Shown: piece after piece, positions 1-8,868 of the stretch
Position numbering within the stretch: the first letter of the stretch is position 1
Layout of the letters: the number at the start of each line of letters is the position of its first letter
NCBI GenBank assembly: GCA_013115125.1
Contig: JABANN010000398.1
Span: 1 to 32,754, forward strand
Origin: Perkinsus olseni
Taxonomy: Eukaryota > Perkinsozoa > Perkinsida
Direction: 5' to 3'
DNA: 32,754 bases
The notes under the pieces: generated by a model
What the model was told of the DNA's origin: nothing
Databases searched by the model: none
What the model saw: only the letters and a program-made list of their open reading frames with translations
Translations under genes and position numbers: made by a program

Positions 1-556
1 GGTGATCCTAATCACATCAAACCACAGCTAGAGGTTTCCCCCACAAGAAATCGTTCCGCATTTCTCTACGATAGAATTGTGGTATTACCCTGGGCCATGG
101 CCCATATCCCTACCTGCATATTGAAGCTTTCCTCCACCTTCGTGTAAGGGGCGAGTAGTACCAACCCTACCAATACTACTGTCGTGTAGATGTCTATGAT
201 ACGATCCATTGAGACATAGACATAGACATAGAAAACTCAACTCACGGCTCAGTCTTACACTCATCGTTCGCTGTTTGGGGCGCGCGCGTAATTTTATGGC
301 GCGTGAGGTCAGTTAATTCGTGATCAATCGGTGAAGTCTATCGGATTCTGTGGGTCACAAGGCGATGGGAAATTGAACGGGTGAAGGGTACACAGCGGCT
401 CTGCTAGGAAAGTCGAGCGAAGAATTGGAATACGATGGTTAGAGATGGTGTGTTAAGGCTGTGAGGAAGGTGGCCGGCCAAGATGGACCATTCTGTATCT
501 TGCACGCGTAACCTGAAGATACCCCATCTGTCGTAGATTTAATCAACCCATTTGTA
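1..556. other. 5' flank without recognised gene
   Basis: No coding exon could be supported here. A short ACATAG triplet repeat lies at about 214-231. The open frame that leads into the ATG at 557 is closed by a stop a short way upstream, so an earlier exon of the next gene is possible but not visible. Confidence 0.5.
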
Positions 557-1373
557 ATGGTATCTCCACAAGTGAGAAGTCTCGGCGACTATGACCCGAG
601 TAACCCCGTCGGGCCGTTCAACCACATCCCCGCAGCTGACCAGAGGGGCTCCCCGCTGCTGCTAGAGAAACAGGTAGGGAGGCAACAGTGATGGTGATGA
701 CGACAACGGGTGCTGACTGATGATAGGCGGCCATCTTCAACGACCCATCCACGCTCATCATCATCACTCGTAATAAGAATGATAACACGGTGGCCTACAG
801 AGTAAAATACGATGATAACGGCAAGCGTGACCAGGTACTAAGGGGATTGGGTCGGGAGGGTAGCGTCACGCGCCTCGAAATTAAAGTGTGTTTCAGCACG
901 AACCCGTCCATGGTTTTTGGGTGAGATTCAGCGACCATCCCGAAGTATCCGATCCTGAGAAGCTTCATAAAGAGCTTGGATTTTTCGAGAGTAAATTAGC
1001 GTACGGGTGCTATTCAAAAAGGATTGACAAGGCCGATGAAGCCCTGCGCAGCACCGGAGAGAATCATCTTGGCACAGATGACGAGTAATAAAGGTGTGAG
1101 TATACCTTTTCTGAAGGCAGTCTCTTCAGCACGTTCCTGCTCACCCTACATGCGGTGAAGTCCCTACCCTTGACTGTGATTAAGGGGACAGATGGTAAGT
1201 ATCGAGCGACGGCCTTCAAGCGTGGCAAGCAGCTGGCTATCTATCGTATATATGTCTATGCTCAAGAGCATAAGTGGAATCCTATCCCTACTGTTAAGTA
1301 TGTTAACATACACGGCATCGACCCCGATACTGGTGAGGAGGTCATAGAACAGATGGACCCCTCTATGATATGA
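557..1373 (+). CDS. DUF4833-like protein, four exons
   Basis: Exons 557-673, 727-834, 897-1084 and 1130-1373 join in frame through GT-AG introns of 53, 62 and 45 nt and give 218 residues. The order of motifs follows DUF4833 (PF16117) as I remember it: TRNKNDNTVAYRVKYDDNG, then PVHGFWVRF, a FFESKLAYG segment, LPLTVIKGTDGKYRA, and a closing YVNIHGIDPDTGEEV. The family is known mainly from bacteria and its biochemical function is unknown to me. The ATG at 557 is the first in frame after a stop. It gives no obvious signal peptide, so an additional 5' exon remains possible. It is transcribed away from the GH27 array. The family match is from memory; the splice phases are seen directly. Confidence 0.78.
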
Positions 1374-1643
1374 TCCAATAATATTACCTCTTAAACTGTA
1401 TCATGTCAAAATGCGCAGCCGAGAGATTCTCTTCATCCAGCACCACTGCCCTAGGTTGGAGTCCGATGGCATCATCGTCATTCTTACACCCTCCTATGCG
1501 TTGTTTTAGCGGTGACCACGGTGACGTCACGTCGGCATTCCTGAGGATCCTATGCTCCTACTACCACAACAACCAGTTAAGCATCAGCGTTTTTGTGTAT
1601 GTTTGCCATCCCTTCTGCTGTTGCGTTTTATGAGAGGTGTGGT
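1374..1643. other. intergenic, 270 nt
   Basis: This is the spacer between two genes on the + strand. The open frames in it have no coding look that I can defend. It probably holds the 3' UTR of the DUF4833-like gene and the promoter of the next gene. Confidence 0.4.
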
Positions 1644-2123
1644 ATGAGCAGCAGTCAGTCATTTCAAATGTTACGGTACGTTAGACCGGAGAGTATCCGC
1701 CTTCTAGCGAGACCAGGGTGGAGAATCTTTGGCGTTCCCGCACTGCGAAGATTTTCTGCTTCCACAGAGAGCCAGACTGCCTCAATGAACGTCTCGAAGG
1801 CCCAACAGCAGGCCGAGGAATCTCAAATGGAGGTAGTAACGATAATGGGAAGGGGCGCCGAGCGTGGACGTCAGGTTTTGTTTCCTGTTGACTCGGACTA
1901 TAGGGCTGTGGCACGACATGAGGCTGCCAAAGGTTCGAAGAAAGATTTAACGGGCGTTGGGGATTCACGTTGGCCAGTTACTAAGGAAGATCCGATCTCC
2001 TCGAGTGACTCGAGTACGGATGATGATAGTGATATCGACGAGGCCGATCAGGCGTCCTATTACAAGAGCGATGAGGGGGCTCCACTATGGGGGGCATTGG
2101 AAGGGGAATGTGGATTCAAGTAG
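1644..2123 (+). CDS. small protein with mitochondrial-type presequence, acidic C-terminus
   Basis: A single open frame gives 159 residues from the ATG at 1644, or 151 from the ATG at 1668. From the second start the N-terminus (MLRYVRPESIRLLARPGWR and on to RRFSAS) is rich in Arg, free of acidic residues apart from one Glu, and ends in an RRFSA-like cleavage context, as expected for import into mitochondria. The middle is charged and Gln-rich. Near the C-terminus is an SSSDSSTDDDSDIDEAD run. I do not recognise the family. The presequence is visible, the location is inferred, and no function is proposed. Confidence 0.5.
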   Translation: MSSSQSFQMLRYVRPESIRLLARPGWRIFGVPALRRFSASTESQTASMNVSKAQQQAEESQMEVVTIMGRGAERGRQVLFPVDSDYRAVARHEAAKGSKKDLTGVGDSRWPVTKEDPISSSDSSTDDDSDIDEADQASYYKSDEGAPLWGALEGECGFK

Positions 2124-2829
2124 TAGGGTCAGGTGGCCTGTTGAACTGGGTATCCTCGATTCCGTGCAGGTATGAAGGGCCAGAGCCGACGAGACATGGC
2201 GATTGGCAGTACAAAGGACGATGCACTGATTTCTAAGAGTCATGTTTTGTTAGTGAGAGGCGTCGAGTTTTTGAGGTACGAGATTGGAGGCTGGTTACTT
2301 CCTGTTCGATCTTGTGATCTAGTCCATGTCAAGAAGAGATTTTAACATGCTTCTCGGCTTCAAGCAATATGCTTTACGTACGGTTCACGACAAGTCAACA
2401 CAAGCGTTGTAGGAGACTCGGGATTAACGATAGTGGGACAATAACATACCTACTTATTCACGATAATGATGTGATAATGACATTCCTACTTATTAACGAT
2501 GATGATGATTTGATACTTCCTCCGACGCAACGCGTGAAAATATGCGCAAGTCCGGACCATAAGCGCTGATCATTTCTCTCCGGTGACGGGGAAGACCCAA
2601 GAGTCTGAGGTTGGGCTGACGCTCTGATCTGAAACAAGATGGAGAATATGAGCGAATCGTCTGACCTCATATCATCGCACCGGGATCAGGCGCCTGACAC
2701 ACTGAGGACTCTCGATGATCTCCTTCCACTGAGGGTGGGGGCGTGGCAGAGACGGAGCCGGTGAAGGGTCCTAAAGCGGTGAGCATGGAGCATCGCACAA
2801 GTAAGCAAATGACCGGGAGAAGTAATCAA
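2124..2829. other. intergenic with half of a repeat pair
   Basis: No gene is recognised. The stretch contains GATGAT-rich sequence and the first copy of a dispersed direct repeat (about 2496-2642), described separately. Confidence 0.45.
2496..2642 (+). repeat. dispersed repeat, copy 1
   Basis: This copy resembles 3989-4161. Both begin with a GAT run, then a 'tacttcctc/ctac' block, a 'cgcgtgaaaatatgc / cgcgtaaaaatatgc' block, 'cttctctcc.gtg.cgggga.gaccca.gagtctga', and end near 'aacaagatg / aagcaagatg'. The second copy has a longer GAT tract. Neither codes for anything I can see, and no target-site duplication or terminal inverted repeat was found. Confidence 0.7.
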
Positions 2830-3630
2830 TCATACCCAGGCATCCTGGCTGGTTGGATCCTGGGACAAGATTGCAGCAGCCTGTGGAAGCGGTAGTTTCA
2901 TACATGGCCTAACTAAATTTATGTTCTCCGCCCTCTTACTCTCGTTCTTAATAACCTCCTCTGTGAACCCAACTTCCAGCTTGAGGATAAGTATAATACG
3001 GCCATCGAATCGCACGGTCTCCTCACCGAAACAATCGAACAGACCAGCCATGCTTGCCTCCCTAATCTTCCGAGAGTTCCCAGCTTTATCATAGCAGACG
3101 AGATGAATCCCATCCCCAGTGAGCTCTGGCCATACCCTGATGATATCTTTGCGTACTGTGTGAAGGGAGAAGTCGATCGTATCATGAGAAGAACTCACGA
3201 AGCATTCTCCATTAAACGAGACTTGGTAGCGGTATCGCGTGGACTGTACCAAAGCCTCCTGGGAGCCTGTCAGCTGCGCAGCCCTTCCTGGCATATTCGG
3301 CTCAGTTCCTGCGGAACAGCGGCTTGGACTCGTATCGCTTAGTCCGGGTACGATGAAGATGTCCAGTAAGTGATAAGTTAGTCCGAGAGGTCCTTGGAAC
3401 TCCCGACCAGCGAAGGCAAACAGGGGATGGGTATCCGTGAACTTCGTAATATTGCACGACCTCTCCGCCCCATCATAGCATACCAGAGAGAAGTTGATAT
3501 TTTTGAGTGCCGGCCAAGTTTTTTCGACATGATAAGCCAGTACGTCGAAGGTGGGCACGTATGTTCGATAAACGATGGTGAACTCTCCTCCGTAGACCAC
3601 TCGGTAACCATAGCGAGGTGCTAGGGCCAT
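2830..3630 (-). CDS. protein with two PB1-like (beta-grasp) repeats
   Basis: An uninterrupted frame of 266 residues starts at the ATG ending at 3630. It holds two related repeats, about residues 6-94 and 132-221. Each has a GYRVVYGGEF / RYQVSFNGECF strand, a helix ending in TWPAL / VWPEL, and an F.LVCYDGAE / HLVCYDKAG strand pair, then a hydrophobic closing strand. This order (basic strand, helix, then an acidic strand pair) recalls the PB1 or ubiquitin-like fold used for protein pairing. The link between repeats is Ser/Pro-rich, and a charged tail follows. Truncated copies lie at 4271-4381 and 7225-7377. The PB1 assignment is a pattern reading, so treat the function as unknown. The absence of introns is unusual here. 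Confidence 0.6.
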   Translation of the reverse strand: MALAPRYGYRVVYGGEFTIVYRTYVPTFDVLAYHVEKTWPALKNINFSLVCYDGAERSCNITKFTDTHPLFAFAGREFQGPLGLTYHLLDIFIVPGLSDTSPSRCSAGTEPNMPGRAAQLTGSQEALVQSTRYRYQVSFNGECFVSSSHDTIDFSLHTVRKDIIRVWPELTGDGIHLVCYDKAGNSRKIREASMAGLFDCFGEETVRFDGRIILILKLEVGFTEEVIKNESKRAENINLVRPCMKLPLPQAAAILSQDPTSQDAWV

Positions 3631-3642
3631 GATACTCAACAA

Positions 3643-3960
3643 TCAAGAGGATGGCTTCAACTTCTTCCCCTCTTAGTCTGCCTCTTAGCCTCTTAGTACG
3701 CTATCACTCCGGCGAAACACGGTTTATTGCTCACGTTCACTCGACAGCAGAGCACAGTGAAGAGAGCCAAAGTACTGGGATGCTGTGTCAGATTTTTCGA
3801 TTTTCGGATTCAATTTTAGCGTTTTCGACTAATTGGAAATTTTCTCCCCTCTCAACGCCGCCGCACGTATATCCAGTAGTGGAGTGATTCTCTAGTGTAC
3901 TCCACAGCTCCGTGCAGATTGCCTTCCCCTTTCAGTACTGTTGCAGATGGCCCAGTCTAT
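3643..3960 (-). promoter_or_regulatory. duplicated upstream region of the PB1-like gene
   Basis: The sequence just upstream of the PB1-like gene resembles the sequence upstream of the fragment at 7225-7377 (about 7385-7690). Shared pieces include 'ttgctcac.ttcactcg', a following 'gaagagagc/gagagggaag' stretch and a later 'gccgcacgt.tatccag/gtgtccag' block. The duplication therefore carried the promoter as well as the start of the gene. No specific element is identified. Confidence 0.45.
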
Positions 3961-3988
3961 TAGATCTGACACTCGACCTACTAATTGG

Positions 3989-3989
3989 C

Positions 3990-4020
<31 letters not shown>

Positions 4021-4161
4021 TAATACTTCCTACGGTGGAGCGCGTAAAAATATGCAAATATTTCATAACTCTCGGAAACGGTGGATTATCACTTCTCTCC
4101 TGTGGCGGGGACGACCCACGAGTCTGAACCTGGGCCAACGATGTGCTCTGAAGCAAGATGA
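3989..4161 (+). repeat. dispersed repeat, copy 2, with GAT microsatellite
   Basis: This is the second copy of the repeat at 2496-2642. It starts with an uninterrupted GAT tract at about 3989-4020 and keeps the 'cttctctcctgtggcggggacgaccc' region, which is similar to but not identical with copy 1. Confidence 0.7.
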
Positions 4162-4182
4162 AAAACTAGAGATCTCACTTAG

Positions 4183-4227
4183 CTTATGTCACACAAACAC
4201 CGGAGCACATCGACGATGTGACATAAG
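4183..4227. repeat. 11-bp inverted repeat, 23-nt loop
   Basis: The arms CTTATGTCACA (4183-4193) and TGTGACATAAG (4217-4227) are perfect reverse complements. The loop has no recognised content. The hairpin lies just after the dispersed repeat and before the gene fragment at 4271. Confidence 0.75.
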
Positions 4228-4270
4228 TTATGTCATCTTACCAGCATCAGAGGATCCGCGCACTGAGGGT

Positions 4271-4381
4271 TCAAGCCCTCTTGGCATGCTCCAAGACTTG
4301 GTTAGTGTCGGGGAGGTATGACCCAGCATAACGTATGGTGAACTCTGAGCCATATTCCAGTCGATAACCATAGTAGACCAT
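4271..4381 (-). pseudogene. truncated copy of the PB1-like gene (first strand-helix only)
   Basis: From an ATG ending at 4381 the frame reads MVYYGYRLEYGSEFTI and continues to a stop after 36 residues. The YGYR..YG.EFTI core is the start of the PB1-like gene at 2830-3630. The following SYLPDTNQVLEHA aligns with TYVPTFDVLAYHV of that gene, and similarity ends there. With only the first strand and helix left it is probably a remnant. Its start lies 8 nt from a long palindrome, which may mark the rearrangement that truncated it. Confidence 0.6.
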
Positions 4382-4388
4382 TCAATTG

Positions 4389-4435
4389 GAGTGTCTCATT
4401 ATTCCAATGGTCACCATTGGAATAATGAGACACTC
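4389..4435. repeat. 47-nt near-perfect palindrome
   Basis: Two 23-nt arms are exact reverse complements around a single central base at 4412. The left arm begins GAGTGTCTCATTATTCC and the right arm ends GGAATAATGAGACACTC. It can form a cruciform. It is not followed by a T-run and does not look like a terminator. No target-site duplication is seen. Confidence 0.93.
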
Positions 4436-4686
4436 ACTGTCCCAAGTTGGGAATCCCAACCAAGCTCCCTCAGTCAAACCAGCCCCGCGCGACCATTTTA
4501 CAGAGGTTAACTAGACTCTCAGATGTTACGGCCCTCGGCGATTTATGCCGCCGCCCAGGGGCCAAAAGTTCCACATGACAAACTGTGTGAGGCAACTTCC
4601 CGTTCTCAGCCACACCAACTTTGCTAGCGCTAACAGAACGCTCGTTAATACATGACAGAAACCTCGGCAATTAGAGAAGGTGGATT
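4436..4686. other. spacer at the 3' end of GH27 gene 1
   Basis: This is probably the 3' UTR and downstream flank of GH27 gene 1. A small 'cccaagttggg' palindrome lies at about 4440-4450. Nothing else is recognised. Confidence 0.4.
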
Positions 4687-6792
4687 TCACATCATCAAGA
4701 TGACTTCCTCCGGTTTCTTGGGGTACGGGCGAAAAAGGTCATTCATGCCTTTCTGGATGACTATGATGAAATGAACAGACGATGTCTCCATCTCAGCCGA
4801 GTACTCTCCCTCGAACACCCCAACATCCCGACCTTGGAGTATGTCCCGGACGCTGAACCTAATACGAACGTCCGGAGTTCGAACTCTTACAGTTTTGTGG
4901 CTTTTCAGAGTCGGTGAAGTCCGTGCCATTCTCGCTAACAATTCCGTGGCCGGTGTTGCTCGAAAAGAGGGGCAAAGACTCAATCAACAGCTATTCACCA
5001 CGCATGTTTGCTCTGTTCCTCAGACCCCCACGTCAACTGCCTGCGCTCGTCGAGATGAATGCTCACCGGGTGGCTCGATCATCCCAACCCGGTATATGTT
5101 GGGCTGGACGTAGCACCACGGCTTTTAGGCCGAAAATAGCATTCGAATTCTGCAGCAGAACCGCCCAGGTATCCCCCGAAGTGACGCTGCTGGTGAGTTC
5201 TCTGATCCATATCCTAATTCCGTTCTCTGACCATGCCACGTGGGCCTGAGGTCAACAGCAAAGATGAAGCCAACGCTGTCGATGGTTTCATGATTCGACG
5301 CATTAAACCCGAGTCGCGGAATAATAAAAAGACGAATATCTCATCTTCCCACACCTGTTTGCCGAGAGGATCTTGATTGACCGCGATGATCTCCCTATTC
5401 TGGACGATCTCTCTCGCCCAGGGGGGCATAGCTCGGAGGTCTGCTGTCATGTACCTACAGCGATGAAGATACCAATACCTTGAGGGCATCGATTACAGCC
5501 ATAACGACGCGTGACGCCTATCTTACAGAGGAGCGGCAAAAATGGCCCACAGGGAGAACTGTGACTGCTGCTCGGACAGGCTCAGACCGTTGTTGCCGAC
5601 CAGTACCCTGAGAGTAGGGCCAGAGTAATGACGGAGGGTAGGAACAGCATGGAGCAATGCATTGGAGGGGTCCGGCAACTCACATGTCGGGGTCGTTCCA
5701 GTGGCCTGGGCCAGCTGCTCGGACCTGAATGTAATACACAGCGAGCGTCCTACCGCTGCAGTAGACCGATCACCAGAATGTCGGTTGAAGTGTTCCGAGC
5801 CCAAAAGTTGGTGATACTCTCGACTGATGCCCAACTATCCTCGATGTCACCGTAGTTACGCCACAGGTTGCAAGCCGGAGCGATTTCTTTCGCGAGAACG
5901 TCGCCGCCCTCAGCATGGTCTGATAGGTACGCCGGCCAACTAGAAAAGACGTTGCATCAGACCCTGATAGTTGAAAACACACGCCAGAACTCAGACTTCA
6001 AGAACTTCCGGAACCAAAATGGGGATCTGACACGCGGATGGGGTTCCTGGATTCACCTGCACGAGTAGAGTATTGGTCTGGTCGTTGCGTTGAGGATCCT
6101 CCCGAGCTCAGGATAGGATCTTCCGAAAACCTGCCAACTTAGTCACTATGGTATAGAGACTTGTACCCCTCTCCCCCCTCACAGTCGTGTCGGCGTAGCA
6201 TCCATCAACCTTGAGGGAGTCGATCCCCCACTCAGCGAAGGTTTTGATGTCCTGTTCGAAGTGCCCCTCCAGGCCTGGATATCCACCGCATGTATACGTA
6301 CCGATATCCTGAAGGGACCGTGCTACACCGACTGGGCCGACTGCGAGTGTTCTACCGCGTAAAGTCCCAACTTGAGCCCTCGACCGTGCATGTAGTCTGC
6401 CAGCCATTTAATGCCGTGGGGGAATCGTTGTGGATCGGGGAGGATCTCGCCGGTCTTCGAGTCTCTCTCCTTCGTTGACCAGCAATCGTCGATATTAACG
6501 TATTCATAGCCGACATCTCTGAACAGCATCTTCACCATGGTAACACTGGGAGTCTGTCCTACTTGTATCCATCACGGATGAGTACATCAGCCATATCGGT
6601 GTATAACCTCTCGCTGATACAGGTATCGGGATGAGCCACACAGTCAGTCTCACAACCGAACCTCTCCCACGACAACCATCCCATGGGAGGTGTCAACGCC
6701 AGACCATTATCGAGCCCATACACAGAATAGGGCAGCCCGGAGAGGATGACGGATGATACCAGAGTCAGAATGAGGCGACGCGTAGAGAACAT
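4687..6792 (-). CDS. GH27 gene 1: secreted alpha-N-acetylgalactosaminidase-like enz., 10 exons
   Basis: Exons 6563-6792, 6356-6518, 6183-6308, 6057-6130, 5774-5939, 5684-5724, 5527-5607, 5355-5454, 5067-5245 and 4687-4858 join in phase to 443 residues, normal for GH27. A signal peptide ([19 protein letters not shown]) precedes [19 protein letters not shown]. The catalytic nucleophile is Asp166 in [10 protein letters not shown], the acid/base is Asp229 in [11 protein letters not shown], and NIDDCW and WNDPDM are present. Ser198 and Ala201 in YSCSWPAY match the human NAGA pair that accepts an N-acetyl group, where alpha-galactosidase has Glu and Leu. It should remove terminal alpha-GalNAc (perhaps alpha-Gal) from glycans, in a lysosome-like compartment or outside the cell. 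The C-terminal tail is longer than in genes 2 and 3. The start is the first ATG in frame; further upstream only a TTG continues the frame. Confidence 0.93.
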
Positions 6793-7224
6793 GAGCAAAA
6801 AAGAGTCCAAACTGAATTATTGGTTCACCTCTAACGAACCGCTCCCCGAGGACTAGACCGTCGTTCTGTTATGCCCAAACAGCAACCTAGGATTCGCTAG
6901 CCGTCGTCGAGGCCGATGAAAGCCTTTTGAAGGACTGCTAGTAATCGCCATCACTGGCGCCCCGACGAACCGCTCGTGACAAGCGTGGCAACTCTGAGTG
7001 AAGATGTCGAGGTTTTGAGCACTGCGTGAACATACAGCTCGGGATCTAACTCATTCCTATCCTTAGATCGCCCCTTCTGGAGCAGATTGCCGAGGTTCGA
7101 TGACACTGAGGAGAGCTGAGGACTCGATCGGTATCAGGGTAACAACAAATGAGCTCTCAGACGAGACTTCAGCACTCCGCTCCGATTACTCGGTAGACAC
7201 CAGACAGATGCTGTCCCGTACCGA
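6793..7224. other. upstream region of GH27 gene 1
   Basis: This holds the presumed promoter of GH27 gene 1. It does not resemble the upstream regions of genes 2 or 3. No gene or repeat is recognised. Confidence 0.4.
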
Positions 7225-7377
7225 TCAGTCGTACTCCCGAATTTCTTCTACCTTTTCCTGGTACATGTTGTTGACATGAATAGTTACCACGTCGAAAGGG
7301 GGCACGTATGTTCGATAAACGATGGTGAACTCCGACCCGTAGACGACTTGGTAACCATAGCGAACTGCTAGGGCCAT
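7225..7377 (-). pseudogene. truncated copy of the PB1-like gene
   Basis: From the ATG ending at 7377 the frame reads MALAVRYGYQVVYGSEFTI and YRTYVPPFDV, nearly the same as the intact gene at 2830-3630 (MALAPRYGYRVVYGGEFTI). It leaves the family after VTIHVN and stops after 50 residues, so most of repeat 1 and all of repeat 2 are missing. The upstream flank is also duplicated. It is probably a remnant, though a short expressed protein cannot be excluded. Confidence 0.7.
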
Positions 7378-7699
7378 GATACTCAACAACGGAGAAACTG
7401 CCTTCAACCTCTTCTACTCTTAGTGTGCCAGTAGTATTTCTCCATCAGTCCGATAAAGTACGATGTATTGCTCACACTCACTCGGCAACCATGCACAACG
7501 GAGAGAGGGAAGTTCTGAGCTGCTGTTTGAAATTTCCCAACTTCCATTTTTAAGCGTTATCGACTTCGTGAGAACCCCCTACTTTCTGGACGTCGCCGCA
7601 CGTGTGTCCAGGAGTGCTTTCCTAATGTTCTTTCTAGTTTCATGTAGATTGTCTTTCCCTTCGGCCAGTATTGTCACAGATGATCCGCTGTAAGTAACA

Positions 7700-8868
7700 C
7701 GAAATCAATGTGAGAATTGAACCCAGTGAATTGAAGCAGACGAACGGAACACGTGTACCTGTACGGCCGAAACGTTGTTGATTAGTGTAGCTGTCGTCAC
7801 ATCAATACTGTTAGATGCAACACCCGAGAATAGAGGTTTAACTCAATGGCCTTCCGGGAGATGACGAAGTGTACAGAGAAACTCTCGGAAAGACTAACAT
7901 ATCTGCCAGGACTTTGTTCCGCGCGCACAACCTAACAAGTGTCGCCGATCCACCCTGTTGGGATGCTCTCGTACGTAGCCCTTCCATCGTCCACAGGTGG
8001 TAGCGCTGATACGGCCTCTGAGCATCGATCATTGCTGGCTGCTGTCGCAGGTGGTATCTGATGGGGTTCTGAGAAGAGTCGAAGTATTTGCTGCTGCCAT
8101 CAGGGAAACAACGGCGACGAGGCGGCAACACCAGTAAGTTCAAGGTTATAAGATGGATGCTGTCGCCTGACATCCATTCGCTGTCCAGAATTTCGACTAT
8201 CTTTCGTCAGCACCAGCAGGCCTCCCGTGGTTCTACTGAGCGATATCACGGCCTAGGTGTCGGCCCCTCAATACCCCCCATCACCACGGCTCCTCAAGCT
8301 TCATAGGCACGCTAGAGGCTCTCAAGAGCTAAACAGAATCCACTTGAGTCTTACTAGTGCCCTCGTCATTGGAAAGCACGGGAATAGTTGACCGCTTTCC
8401 CTTCTACTTCTATTGGAATCTGAGTGAGCCGCCCGCTCAGCGCTTCGTCTAGTAACGAGAACCGCTAATAATGCTTCCGATGTATATCGTTGGTTACGGC
8501 GACGCAGTTTCGCCCGAGTGTTCTTCTCAACTCCGCAGCTGAGCTACCAGCTGCTTCCGCTGGGGTAGAGTGGGCCAACCAGTTTCACGAGTACACATGG
8601 CGAATCAATGGACAATATTCGTCCACATTGGTCTTCAACCAGAGGCCAGTCGTCACACTGCTCAGACAACGCAAGAATGGCATCTCGAATCGAGCTGTCG
8701 ACTAGGCGTCGTCAATGGAACCCCGTAAAACAAGTAATCTGCGAGGGCAATTTTTCTATGACCGGTGATACGCGTTCGAAAGTTATTGTGAACTACGCGG
8801 CGGTCCTCGTGTGGATCGGAGAGAACTGTTCGGCCAACGAGTATGGAGAGATCGCGGAGTTTGGGAGG
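7700..8868. other. gene-poor stretch between GH27 genes 1 and 2
   Basis: Several open frames of 70-120 codons overlap on both strands here, for example - strand 7838-8173. None shows a recognisable domain, splice pattern or signal peptide. I see no gene I can support. Confidence 0.4.

Noticed and set aside
4255-4300. tRNA-like 'gggttcaagccc' stretch
   Set aside because: It makes a hairpin, but with the canonical seven-base T loop the stem does not pair, and no matching D, anticodon or acceptor stems were found.
4436-4460. Small palindrome as a terminator
   Set aside because: Intrinsic hairpin terminators are a bacterial feature, and there is no T-run; this DNA is clearly eukaryotic.
6290-6478. 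Identical + strand frames in GH27 genes 1-3 (also at 11117 and 15535)
   Set aside because: They are antisense to exons 2-3 and are identical only because the DNA tract is. There is no independent coding sign.
7838-8173. 111-codon - strand frame
   Set aside because: No recognisable motif, and it begins in no clear context; random frames of this length occur in the window.
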